From positions 120,001 through 184,000 of the forward strand of contig NZ_JAEQND010000010.1 of the NCBI RefSeq assembly GCF_016722765.1: 64,000 bases of DNA, written 5' to 3'. Position numbers and translations under genes: made by a program. Origin of the DNA: Ramlibacter alkalitolerans. Its GTDB lineage: Bacteria; Pseudomonadota; Gammaproteobacteria; Burkholderiales; Burkholderiaceae_C. Within the stretch, counting starts at the first letter, position 1, and each line of letters opens with the position of its first letter. The notes beneath the pieces are model-generated. The model was not told the origin of the DNA and ran no database searches. It was given only the letters and a program-made list of their open reading frames with translations. This document shows, one piece after another, positions 1 to 7,391 of the stretch.

Positions 1-205
1 GGCAGCCGAAAAACAGCCTCAGCGGGCGACATTCGCCGGGGGACGCCGAAAATGCCCTGCCCAGCATTGGGGAAAAGTTCCCCCCACCAGTCCCCGGACG
101 AGCGGTCAAGGGGAGATTCCCGGACGACATTGTCATTCTTGCCGGTTTTGCGGTCTTTTTTTGAACGCGCTGGTGCCGGCAAGCCACCGACCGGCCGCCC
201 GACCA

Positions 206-221
206 CTGTACGATTATCCAG
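206..221. promoter_or_regulatory. LexA-like CTG-N10-CAG element
   Basis: The sequence CTGTACGATTATCCAG has the core spacing of a proteobacterial SOS box (consensus CTGT-N8-ACAG; here the right half is CCAG, so 7 of 8 bases match). Its last base is the first base of the proposed GTG start of the radical-SAM/UdgX operon. An SOS link would suit a DNA-repair operon. A single CTG-N10-CAG is expected by chance now and then in 64 kb, and neither uvrA nor ssb in this window has one that I can see. Confidence 0.3.
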
Positions 222-1495
222 TGGACCTGAATGACAAGCTCGCCATCCTGGCCGACGCCGCCAAGTACGACGCTTCCTGCGCGTCGAGCGGCGGCGTGCG
301 GCGCGATTCGACCCAGGGCCGCGGCCTGGGCTCGAACGAAGGCATGGGGATCTGCCACAGCTATGCACCGGACGGGCGCTGCATCTCGCTGCTCAAGATC
401 CTGCTGACGAATCACTGCCGCTACGACTGCCTGTATTGCGTCAACCGGGCCAGCAGCAACGTGCCGCGGGCGCGCTTCACCATCGACGAGGTGGTGCGCC
501 TCACGCTGGACTTCTACCGCCGCAACTGCATCGAGGGCCTGTTCCTCTCCAGCGGCATCATCCGCAGCCCCGACTACACGATGGAGCAGCTGGTGGAGGT
601 GGCCAGGCGCCTGCGCGAGGAACACGACTTCCGCGGCTACATCCACCTGAAGACGATTCCCGACGCGGCCGCCGACCTGCTGCAGCGCGCCGGCCGCTAC
701 GCCGACCGGCTGTCCATCAACATCGAGCTGCCGACCGAGCGCGGCCTGGGCGCGCTGGCACCGGAGAAGGACGCCGGCGCGATCCGGCGCTCGATGGCGC
801 GCCTGCGCGTGCACATCGACGAGGCGCGCGCGCAGGCGCAGGAGGCCGGCCGCCAGCCGGTGCGCTCGCTGCCGCAGGCCAGGCCGGCACCGGCGCCCGC
901 GCCGGTCTTCGCCGCCGCGGGGCAGAGCACGCAGATGATCGTCGGCGCCGACGCGACGGACGACGCGACCATCCTCGCCACCAGCGCGCAGCTCTATGGC
1001 GCCTACCGGCTCAAGCGCGTCTACTACTCCGCCTTCAGCCCCATCCCCGACGCTTCGGCGGCCCTGCCGCTGAAGGCGCCGCCGCTGGTGCGCGAGCACC
1101 GGCTGTACCAGGCCGACTGGTTGATGCGCTTCTACGGCTTCGCCGCCGACGAGATCGCCTCGCCGCGCACCGGGGGCATGCTGCGGCTGGAAGTCGATCC
1201 CAAGCTCGCCTGGGCGCTGGCGCACCCGGAGCGCTTTCCGGTCGACGTGGAGCGCGCGCCGCGTGAACTGCTGCTGCGCGTCCCGGGCCTGGGTGTCAAG
1301 GCGGTCGACCGCCTGCTGCTGGCGCGGCGCGTGCGGCGTCTGCGCAGCGACGACCTGCAGCGGCTGCACGTGCCGGTGCGCAAGGTGCTGCCCTTCGTGC
1401 TGCTGGCCGACCATCGCCCGGCGCGCGCCCCCGATCCGCGCCGGCTGCTGGCGCCCGCACGCGCCGCCGAGCCGCAACAGGCGGCGCTGTTCTGA
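221..1495 (+). CDS. Radical SAM protein linked to UdgX (putative DNA modification/repair rSAM)
   Basis: A 424-residue protein of the family annotated as putative DNA modification/repair radical SAM proteins, which is genetically linked to a uracil-DNA glycosylase-like partner. The [4Fe-4S] site for S-adenosylmethionine cleavage is visible as HCRYDCLYC (C-x3-C-x2-C). The N-terminal KLAILADAAKYDASC stretch is typical of the family, and a helix-hairpin-helix-like stretch near the C-terminus (LLLRVPGLGVKAVDRLLLAR) may contact DNA. I chose GTG at 221 because family similarity begins there; a TTG at 161 would add 20 unlikely residues. No clear Shine-Dalgarno precedes either, so the mRNA may have a very short leader. 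The stop overlaps the next start by one base (TGATG). The reaction catalysed is not known to me. Confidence 0.85.
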   Translation: MDLNDKLAILADAAKYDASCASSGGVRRDSTQGRGLGSNEGMGICHSYAPDGRCISLLKILLTNHCRYDCLYCVNRASSNVPRARFTIDEVVRLTLDFYRRNCIEGLFLSSGIIRSPDYTMEQLVEVARRLREEHDFRGYIHLKTIPDAAADLLQRAGRYADRLSINIELPTERGLGALAPEKDAGAIRRSMARLRVHIDEARAQAQEAGRQPVRSLPQARPAPAPAPVFAAAGQSTQMIVGADATDDATILATSAQLYGAYRLKRVYYSAFSPIPDASAALPLKAPPLVREHRLYQADWLMRFYGFAADEIASPRTGGMLRLEVDPKLAWALAHPERFPVDVERAPRELLLRVPGLGVKAVDRLLLARRVRRLRSDDLQRLHVPVRKVLPFVLLADHRPARAPDPRRLLAPARAAEPQQAALF

Positions 1496-2934
1496 TGCAG
1501 GTGCGGCTCGCGCACGAGACCGACCTCGCCGGCTTCCGCCGCGAGGCGCGCCGGCTGCTCGCCGCGGGCGTGCCGCCGCAGGAAGTCACGTGGTCGGCCG
1601 GCGCCGGCGAGGAGGACCTGTTCGCCGGCACCGCGCCGGCCGCTGTGCCGGCGAGCGGGCGCCAGGCGAGCGTCCCCGCCGCCTTCCTGGCGTTGTGCGA
1701 ATCGGTCGTCCTGCACCGCGAGCCGCAACGCTTCGCGCTGCTCTATCGGCTGCTGTGGCGACTGGTGCACGAACCCGGCGTGCGGCACGACCCGCTCGAC
1801 CCCGACGTGCTGCAGGCGCGCCGCATGGCCCGCGCGGTGCAGCGCGAGCTGCACAAGATGCGCGCCTTCGTGCGCTTCCGGCCGGTGGAGGACGGCGATG
1901 CGCGCGGGCCGCTGCACGTCGCCTGGTTCGAGCCCGAGCACCGCATCGTGGCCGCCAACGCGCCGTGGTTCGCCCGCCGCTTCGCCAACATGCGCTGGGC
2001 GCTGCTCAGCCCCGAATGCTGCGCGAACTGGGACGGCCAGCAGTTGCACCTGCGTGCCGGCGCGCGCCGCGAGGAGGCGCCGCCGCCCGACGCCGGCGAG
2101 GCCCTGTGGCTGACCTATTACGCCAGCATCTTCAATCCGGCGCGCCTGAACCTGCCCATGCTGCGCAAGGAGATGCCGCGCCGCTACTGGGCCGACCTGC
2201 CGGAGGCGCAGTGCATCGCGCCGCTGGCCGCCGCCGCCCGGGAGCGCAGCGCGCGGATGGTCGCGCAGCCGGCCACCGTGCCGCTGCGGCGCCTGCCGCC
2301 GGTCGTGGTGCAGGCGGATGCCGTGCCCGCCGATGCGCTCTCCGGCCTGGCCGCCGGCATGCAGCAATGCCGCGCCTGTCCCCTCGGTGCCGCGGCCACG
2401 CAGGCCGTGCCGGGCGAAGGCCCCATGCAGCCGTCGCTCATGTTCGTCGGCGAGCAGCCGGGCGAGCAGGAGGATTTGCGCGGGCGCCCCTTCGTCGGCC
2501 CGGCCGGCCAGTTGTTCGACCGGGCGCTGCAGGCGCTCGGCGTCGCGCGCACGGCGGTCTACGTCACCAACGCCGTGCGCCACTTCAAGTACGAGCTGCG
2601 CGGCCGGCGCCGCATCCACAAGACGCCGTCGCAGCAGGAGGCGCTGGCCTGCAGCCACTGGCTGGAGGAGGAGATCGCGCTGGTGCGGCCGCGGGCCCTG
2701 GTGGCGCTGGGCGGCACCGCTGCCCGTTCCCTGCTCGGCTACCCGGTGGCGGTGCTGCAGGAGCGGGGGCGCTGGCTGGAGCGCGCCGACGGCCTGCGGG
2801 TGCTGGTCACGCTGCATCCCTCCGCGCTGCTGCGGCTGCCGCCGCAGGAGCAGCCGCAGGCCTTCGAGGACTTCGTGCGCGACCTGAGTGGCGCGCTCAG
2901 CCCCAGCCCAGCATCAGCGCCACCCGGTACGTGA
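1495..2934 (+). CDS. DUF4130 - UdgX-type uracil-DNA glycosylase fusion protein
   Basis: A 479-residue two-domain protein. Residues 1-250 form the DUF4130 (radical-SAM-linked) domain. Residues about 280-479 form a uracil-DNA glycosylase of the UdgX class, with the active-site motif GEQPGEQED (319-327), the UdgX-specific loop RRRIHK (371-376) and the HPSALLR motif (441-447). In mycobacterial UdgX the loop histidine attacks the sugar and forms a stable covalent DNA-enzyme product; the equivalent here is His375. Cys292, Cys295 and Cys386 are probable Fe-S ligands, but I see no obvious fourth cysteine. Translation is coupled to the radical-SAM gene by a 1-base overlap. The 3' end overlaps convergent feoB by 38 bases. 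Role inferred: removal or tagging of uracil or a modified base, together with the rSAM partner. Confidence 0.85.
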   Translation: MQVRLAHETDLAGFRREARRLLAAGVPPQEVTWSAGAGEEDLFAGTAPAAVPASGRQASVPAAFLALCESVVLHREPQRFALLYRLLWRLVHEPGVRHDPLDPDVLQARRMARAVQRELHKMRAFVRFRPVEDGDARGPLHVAWFEPEHRIVAANAPWFARRFANMRWALLSPECCANWDGQQLHLRAGARREEAPPPDAGEALWLTYYASIFNPARLNLPMLRKEMPRRYWADLPEAQCIAPLAAAARERSARMVAQPATVPLRRLPPVVVQADAVPADALSGLAAGMQQCRACPLGAAATQAVPGEGPMQPSLMFVGEQPGEQEDLRGRPFVGPAGQLFDRALQALGVARTAVYVTNAVRHFKYELRGRRRIHKTPSQQEALACSHWLEEEIALVRPRALVALGGTAARSLLGYPVAVLQERGRWLERADGLRVLVTLHPSALLRLPPQEQPQAFEDFVRDLSGALSPSPASAPPGT

Positions 2935-4786
2935 GGAACGAGGCCACGTAGGCCAGCGCGAACAGGTAGCCGGCCATCACCAGCGCCCATTTCCAGCCGC
3001 CGGTCTCGCGCTTGACCGTCGCCAGCGTCGCCATGCACTGCGGCGCGAACACGAACCACGCCATCAGCGACAGCCCGGTGGCCAGGCTCCAGCCGTGCGC
3101 GAGGATCGGAGCGAGGGCCTGCGCGGCATCGGCCTTGCCGCTGGCCGACAGCGCATACACCGTCCCCAGCGCGCTGACCGTCACCTCGCGCGCGGCCAGC
3201 CCCGGCACCAGCGCGATGCTGATCTGCCAGTTGAAGCCGATCGGGGCCAGCAGCACGGACAGGCCGTGGCCCAGCATGCCGGCCAGGCTGTATTCGATCG
3301 CCGCGCCGGTCGCGCCGGGCGGCGCCGCGGGGAAGCTGGCGAGCAGCCACAGGATCACCGTCAGCAGCAGGATGATGCTGCCGACGCGGCGCAGGAAGAT
3401 CACCGTGCGCTGCCACAGGCCCAGCGCCACGTTGCGCACGTGCGGCCGGTGGTAGGTGGGCAGCTCCATCATGAGGGCGCGCACCTGGCCGTGCGCGGTG
3501 GTGCGCTTCAACGCCCAGGCCACGCCCAGCGAGCCGAGGATGCCGGCGACGTAGAGCGCGAACAGCACGAGCCCCTGCAATTCCAGGCCCGGGCCGACGC
3601 GGCGCTGCGGGATGAAGGCGCCGATCAGCAGCGCATACACCGGCAGCCGCGCCGAGCACGTCATCAGCGGCGCGATCAGGATCGTGACCAGCCGGTCGCG
3701 CGGATTGGCGATGGTGCGCGTGGCCATGATGCCGGGGATGGCGCAGGCGAAGCTCGAAAGCAGCGGGATGAACGAGCGCCCGGACAGTCCCACGCCGCCC
3801 ATCAGCCGATCGAGCAGGAAGGCCGCCCGCGGCAGGTAGCCCGATTCCTCCAGCACCAGGATGAAGAAGAACAGGATCAGGATCTGCGGCAGGAAGACGA
3901 CCACCCCGCCGACGCCCGCGATCAGGCCGTCGACCACGAAGCTGCGCAGCGGCCCTTCGGGCAACGCGCTGCCGGCCAGCCGCCCGGCCCACCCGGTGCC
4001 GGCTTCGATCAGCGCCTTGGGCCCCTCGGCCCAGGCGAACACCGCCTGGAACATCAGGAACAGCAGTGCGGCCAGCAGCAGCGGACCGACCACGGGATGC
4101 AGCACCACGCGGTCGATGCGGTCGCTCGCGAAGTGCGGCATCGCGTGGTCCAGCCCCAGGCGCGCCAGGATGCCGCGCACCGCCTGGTGGTCCGGCAGTT
4201 CGTTCTCCGCGTCCGGCGGCAGCGGGGGGCCGGCCGGCAAGCCCTTCCAGATCTCCGGCCGCTCCAGCAGGTCCCGCAGCGGCGCGTCGCCGTCGCTGCG
4301 CACCGCCACCGTGCTCACCACCGGCACGCCCAGCTCGCGCGCCAGCGCGTCCGCGTCGACGTGCATGCCGCGGCTGGCCGCGAGGTCCGCCATGTTCAGC
4401 GCCACCACGCAGGGCAGCCCCATGCGCCGCACCCCGAGCACGAGGCGCAGGCCGCGGCGCAGGTTGGTGGCGTCGACCACGCACACGACCAGGTCGGGGC
4501 GCTTCTCGCCGGCGGCGTTGCCTTGCAGCACCTGGCAGGTGATGCGTTCGTCGGGCGAGCGCGGATGCAGGCTGTAGGTGCCGGGCAGGTCCAGCACGCG
4601 CACGGTCTTGCCCGAGGCCAGCGTGAGCCGCCCTTCCTTGCGTTCGATGGTGACGCCCGCGTAGTTGGCCACCTTCTGCCGGCTTCCTGTGAGCCGGTTG
4701 AAGAGCGCTGTCTTGCCTGCGTTGGGATTGCCGACCAGCGCTGCCAGGCGGCCCGGTGGATGCAGGTGGATGACGGCCTGGTTCAT
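2897..4786 (-). CDS. feoB: Ferrous iron transport protein B (FeoB)
   Basis: A 629-residue inner-membrane Fe(II) permease with an N-terminal GTPase domain. The G motifs are clear: GNPNAGKT (19-26), the YAGVT switch (42-46), DLPG (66-69) and NMAD (131-134). The C-terminal half is a series of hydrophobic Gate-type segments. At 629 residues it is shorter than E. coli FeoB (773), which is common for FeoB lacking extra cytoplasmic regions. It overlaps feoA by four bases (ATGA), so the two are co-translated. FeoC is absent. The 3' end runs 38 bases into the convergent UdgX gene. FeoAB takes up Fe(II) mainly under low oxygen; a candidate FNR/ANR site lies upstream of feoA. Confidence 0.95.
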   Translation of the reverse strand: MNQAVIHLHPPGRLAALVGNPNAGKTALFNRLTGSRQKVANYAGVTIERKEGRLTLASGKTVRVLDLPGTYSLHPRSPDERITCQVLQGNAAGEKRPDLVVCVVDATNLRRGLRLVLGVRRMGLPCVVALNMADLAASRGMHVDADALARELGVPVVSTVAVRSDGDAPLRDLLERPEIWKGLPAGPPLPPDAENELPDHQAVRGILARLGLDHAMPHFASDRIDRVVLHPVVGPLLLAALLFLMFQAVFAWAEGPKALIEAGTGWAGRLAGSALPEGPLRSFVVDGLIAGVGGVVVFLPQILILFFFILVLEESGYLPRAAFLLDRLMGGVGLSGRSFIPLLSSFACAIPGIMATRTIANPRDRLVTILIAPLMTCSARLPVYALLIGAFIPQRRVGPGLELQGLVLFALYVAGILGSLGVAWALKRTTAHGQVRALMMELPTYHRPHVRNVALGLWQRTVIFLRRVGSIILLLTVILWLLASFPAAPPGATGAAIEYSLAGMLGHGLSVLLAPIGFNWQISIALVPGLAAREVTVSALGTVYALSASGKADAAQALAPILAHGWSLATGLSLMAWFVFAPQCMATLATVKRETGGWKWALVMAGYLFALAYVASFLTYRVALMLGWG

Positions 4787-5049
4787 GCGTTGCCGGCGGC
4801 GACCGCCTCGACGTGGACGCAGGCCGCCTCGGCGCCGCGCAGCGCGAACGTGGACTGGCCGATGCGCACCACCAGCGGATCGCCGCCGGGAAAGCCGCGC
4901 GTCATCACCATGACGTGTTCCCCGGGCAGGAAGCCGATTTCTTCCAGCTGGCGCGCGCGTTCCGGCACCCGCGGATCGTCGGCAACCTCGCGCACCTGGT
5001 ACTGGCGTCCCTGTTCAGCGCGATCAAGACTTTGCAAGATGCACATCAT
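4783..5049 (-). CDS. feoA: FeoA domain protein (Fe(II) uptake accessory)
   Basis: An 88-residue cytosolic protein with the SH3-like FeoA fold. The family signatures ARQLEEIGFLPGE and VMVMTRGFPGGDPLVVRIG are visible, and the protein ends in the usual ALR-type strand. It is the first gene of the feoAB operon and is thought to modulate FeoB. Two successive ATG codons (5049 and 5046) could both serve as start. No strong Shine-Dalgarno is seen; a -10-like TAGAAT lies about 19 bases upstream on the minus strand. Confidence 0.9.
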   Translation of the reverse strand: MMCILQSLDRAEQGRQYQVREVADDPRVPERARQLEEIGFLPGEHVMVMTRGFPGGDPLVVRIGQSTFALRGAEAACVHVEAVAAGNA

Positions 5050-5079
5050 GTAATAAGATGTTGCTTCATTCTAGGTGGC

Positions 5080-5098
5080 GATGCGAGAGGCTCGCATC
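5080..5098. promoter_or_regulatory. Perfect 8-bp inverted repeat upstream of feoA
   Basis: GATGCGAG, then AGG, then CTCGCATC: a perfect 19-base palindrome with a 3-base centre. It lies about 30-50 bases upstream of the feoA start, just upstream of the -10-like TAGAAT. It could be an operator or a hairpin in the leader. It does not resemble a Fur box, which is AT-rich. Confidence 0.4.
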
Positions 5099-5105
5099 CA
5101 TCCCC

Positions 5106-5119
5106 TTGATGCAGCTCAA
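5106..5119 (-). promoter_or_regulatory. Candidate FNR/ANR box upstream of feoAB
   Basis: Read on the feoA strand the site is TTGAGCTGCATCAA, which matches 9 of 10 specified bases of the FNR/ANR consensus TTGAT-N4-ATCAA. Its centre is about 63 bases upstream of the feoA start. Oxygen-responsive activation of feoAB by FNR is established in enterobacteria. The distance to the best -10 (TAGAAT, 5073-5068) puts the site near -51, somewhat upstream of the ideal class II position. Confidence 0.45.
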
Positions 5120-5412
5120 GGTGGCAAGGCAATTCGCCGCCGCGGCGTCCTTCCTGCCGGTCCCCCGCAGCGCCTTTGGCGTTAATCCGGCGGGTAGACC
5201 GGTGGGTCATCCGTGGGTGGGCCGTGGGGCTTCTCACCCGCGGCGCGCCCCTGTTTCCCCAGCGCGGCCGTCGCAACTTAGGTCGAACCGTTTCAGAAGC
5301 GGGCTTGCCCTTACGGGCGCATGTCTTGCACTCCTTTCAGGGCCAGCACATCGATCGGCATGGTGCCGTGAAGCTGGAACAGCAAACAGTTCAACCCTCG
5401 AAAGGAAGCTCC

Positions 5413-5544
5413 ATGAAGATCAAGACGAACCTGCGCGCCGGCAAGGGTGGCGCCAGCGGCAACGGCAAGAACAGCAGCAAGAGCAGCATCAACAACACCG
5501 TCATCCAGGTGGCGAGCTACATCAGCCGTTGCGTCGGAGCCTGA
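5413..5544 (+). CDS. 43-residue basic Gly/Ser/Asn-rich peptide, function unknown
   Basis: The start ATG is preceded by AAAGGAAG, an excellent ribosome binding site, so the short form is preferred over longer in-frame readings. The peptide begins MKIKTNLRAGKGG, continues with a Gly/Asn/Ser/Lys-rich stretch (residues 12-28), and ends in a more hydrophobic segment with a single cysteine near the end (Cys40). It has seven basic and no acidic residues. There is no signal peptide or membrane helix. The split into a conserved-looking leader, flexible centre and Ser/Thr/Cys-containing tail resembles a RiPP precursor, but no maturase or exporter is adjacent. It could also be a nucleic-acid-binding or stress peptide. 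Confidence 0.6.
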   Translation: MKIKTNLRAGKGGASGNGKNSSKSSINNTVIQVASYISRCVGA

Positions 5545-5564
5545 GGCAAGCAGGTCCCCGACCC

Positions 5565-5593
5565 GGGGCGGGTGGCTTACCGGCATCCGCCCC
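5565..5593. terminator. GC-rich hairpin between convergent genes
   Basis: GGGGCGGGTG and CATCCGCCCC form a 10-bp stem (one G-U pair in RNA) around a 9-base loop. It lies 20 bases after the peptide gene stop and just before the end of the convergent minus-strand gene. There is no U-tract, so this is a candidate bidirectional terminator only. Confidence 0.4.
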
Positions 5594-5606
5594 ACCTCTC
5601 GCAGCC

Positions 5607-5921
5607 TCAGTGGACGATCGCGCGGTACAGGTCCGTGCCGGTTTCGCCCACCCGGTATCTGCCTGCCTCGATATGGCGCGCCACGCGCTCCATGTCCAGG
5701 TAGGCGGATGCCATGTCCACCACCAGGTCGTTGAGGAGCCGCTCCTCCAGCAACAGCAGGAAGCAGCGGTCGTCGTTGCGCCCGGCCAGCCGGCGCGCCT
5801 GGGTCTTGATCTCCTCGATGCGGTGCAGCACCGGGCGTCCATGACGGCCCACGGCCTGGAGTTCCCAGGGCTCGGCTTCCACCGGATGGTTCTTCGCCTG
5901 CGCGGACGGCATCTTGGCCAC
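5607..5921 (-). CDS. Hypothetical protein, 104 aa
   Basis: A soluble, largely helical protein with no domain I recognise. The start is taken as GTG at 5921, because GGAGAA lies at the right distance upstream; an ATG three codons later is a weaker alternative. The C-terminal half (LLEERLLNDLVVDMASAYLD) looks amphipathic and could form a helical bundle. It faces the small peptide gene tail-to-tail. The codon pattern (GC-rich third positions) and ribosome binding site support a real gene; the function is unknown. Confidence 0.65.
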   Translation of the reverse strand: MAKMPSAQAKNHPVEAEPWELQAVGRHGRPVLHRIEEIKTQARRLAGRNDDRCFLLLLEERLLNDLVVDMASAYLDMERVARHIEAGRYRVGETGTDLYRAIVH

Positions 5922-6028
5922 GTCGTTCTCCTTTTGAATGGAGGCAGACTAAGGGCCGGCAGCGCGAATGGTTTGAGGAATGTCAATTGGCCGCGGCTGG
6001 GGCGCCGCGGTCCGGCGCGCGCGGGCGC

Positions 6029-6847
6029 TCAGCCCTGCGCTGCGGGCCGCGTCGCGGCGGGCTGGCGTGCCGCGGCGACCTGCGCCGGATCGGTCACGTC
6101 GTAGGCCCCGAACACCTGCTGCACGCTCCTGACTTCCGGCAGCACGTAGATGACGGCGCCGTACTTCGTCACCGCGGGCTTGGCCACATCCTCGTAGAAG
6201 GTCACGGGCAGGTTGATGCAGCCGAACGAGATGCGGTTGTCGTCGTTCGTCAGCGTCGCCAGCCGTTCGAGCCGGCGCTCCTGCGCGACCCAGGGCCGCA
6301 CGCGGTGCATCGAAATGGCGTTGTCGTAGTCGACCCAGATCACGTCCTCGTTGTCGGCGTTCATGCCGGGCTCGGCCACGAAGCGGCCCGAGGGCGTCGT
6401 CTTCTCCTCGGGCTTCACTTCGGACAAGGGCTTGTCCCCCACGCCCGGCAGCACGTCGTCGCCGTGCGCTTCGCCCAGCAGCACCGGCGCGCTGTTCTGC
6501 AGTCGCCCCTCGGGCGTGAACACGTAGACGCGCGCGTCCTTCTTGTCGACGAGGATGAAGGCGCGCTTGCGGTTGTCATGGGTCGCGACGACCCAGTTGG
6601 CCATCAGGCGCGCATCGGGCGAAGCCTCGTCGCCGCCGAAGTCGGCGAGCTGCATGCGTGGCTGCTGTCCCGCCGGTGCCATCTGCTGCGCGACGGGCGC
6701 AGGCTGTGGCGCGTGCGGGTGCTGGCGCTTCCATGCTGCGGTGAGCATGGGCACCAGCACGATGGCGGCGATGCCCAGTGCAACGCCGTTCCTGGCCCAT
6801 CTCACGAATTCGGAACGCTGCGGCTCCGCGTCTTCCTGCTTGTCCAT
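6029..6847 (-). CDS. L,D-transpeptidase (YkuD-like) family protein, membrane-anchored
   Basis: A 272-residue protein with a cytoplasmic N-terminus, one membrane helix (about residues 20-38), a Pro/Gln-rich linker and a periplasmic catalytic domain. The YkuD-type active site is recognisable as ISMHRV (His181) followed by RISFGCIN (Cys210). The usual HGC is replaced by FGC, a variant that still keeps the catalytic cysteine and the following Asn. The family cross-links peptidoglycan or attaches lipoproteins to it. AGGAGG precedes the ATG. Confidence 0.8.
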   Translation of the reverse strand: MDKQEDAEPQRSEFVRWARNGVALGIAAIVLVPMLTAAWKRQHPHAPQPAPVAQQMAPAGQQPRMQLADFGGDEASPDARLMANWVVATHDNRKRAFILVDKKDARVYVFTPEGRLQNSAPVLLGEAHGDDVLPGVGDKPLSEVKPEEKTTPSGRFVAEPGMNADNEDVIWVDYDNAISMHRVRPWVAQERRLERLATLTNDDNRISFGCINLPVTFYEDVAKPAVTKYGAVIYVLPEVRSVQQVFGAYDVTDPAQVAAARQPAATRPAAQG

Positions 6848-6962
6848 GTCGGCCCTCCTGCGACGGTTCCCAGCTTAGGAAGAGCCCCCGGGTCGGGCCG
6901 TGCGCTGGAGGTAGGAGCTGGCGTAGGAGCAGGGCACAGGGGACTGTGCGGCAGCCGCCGGG

Positions 6963-6989
6963 TCCGGGGTGTTGCAAATCCACCCCGGA
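6963..6989. terminator. Perfect 9-bp hairpin after the lipoprotein gene
   Basis: TCCGGGGTG and CACCCCGGA form a perfect 9-bp stem with a 9-base loop, starting 17 bases beyond the stop of the minus-strand lipoprotein gene. No U-run follows. It is a plausible terminator or RNA-stabilising hairpin. Confidence 0.45.
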
Positions 6990-7005
6990 GTGCGGCGCAT
7001 TGCGA

Positions 7006-7209
7006 TCAGCGGGTTCCCGAGCCCGAGCCGGAGGCACCACCGGGCGAGCCGCCGCCGGGGCTGACGGCGGCCGGATTGGCGGACTTGTTCGCGTCGCTGC
7101 TGTTGCGCGTCTCGGCGGGGTTGCCGCTGTTGCCCATCGTGCTGGTACCCGTGGAGGTGCAGGCGCCGAGCGCCGCTGCGGCGAGGAGGATGGCAGAGAG
7201 CTTGTACAT
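7006..7209 (-). CDS. Small lipoprotein, 67 aa
   Basis: The start is the ATG at 7209, giving MYKLSAILLAAAALGACTS: a short lipoprotein signal peptide with lipobox LGAC, so Cys17 should be the acylated residue. The mature part is only about 50 residues, low in complexity and rich in Ser, Gly, Asn and Pro, with no folded domain visible. Small lipoproteins of this kind are common in Comamonadaceae, and the function is unknown. Serine at +2 predicts outer-membrane sorting by the Lol system. Confidence 0.65.
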   Translation of the reverse strand: MYKLSAILLAAAALGACTSTGTSTMGNSGNPAETRNSSDANKSANPAAVSPGGGSPGGASGSGSGTR

Positions 7210-7391
7210 GTGGATGTGGTGGCAACCGCCGCGGCTCCGGCGGTGTGGAGGCAGCACAGGGCTGCCCCCGGATTACGACGATCTGCCGCATCCGCCTTCG
7301 TCGGCGCCGACAGCACAGGCAGGCAGGCCGCCGCCTGTGCCGTACGTGCAGCGTTTCCTACTTTTTCCTACGCGCGGCCAGGGACGCAGCC

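Larger units (their letters stand above)
5050..5412. other. Intergenic region between feoA and a small peptide gene
   Basis: A 363-base divergent region. The feoA-proximal part holds the 19-base palindrome and the FNR-like site. The rest is the likely promoter and leader for the plus-strand peptide gene at 5413. I see no convincing -35/-10 pair there and no other coding sequence; frames that run through it lack ribosome binding sites. Confidence 0.6.

Noticed and set aside
5176..5412. N-terminal extension of the small peptide to 122 residues
   Set aside because: The extension has no ribosome binding site and looks non-coding, whereas AAAGGAAG lies directly before the ATG at 5413.
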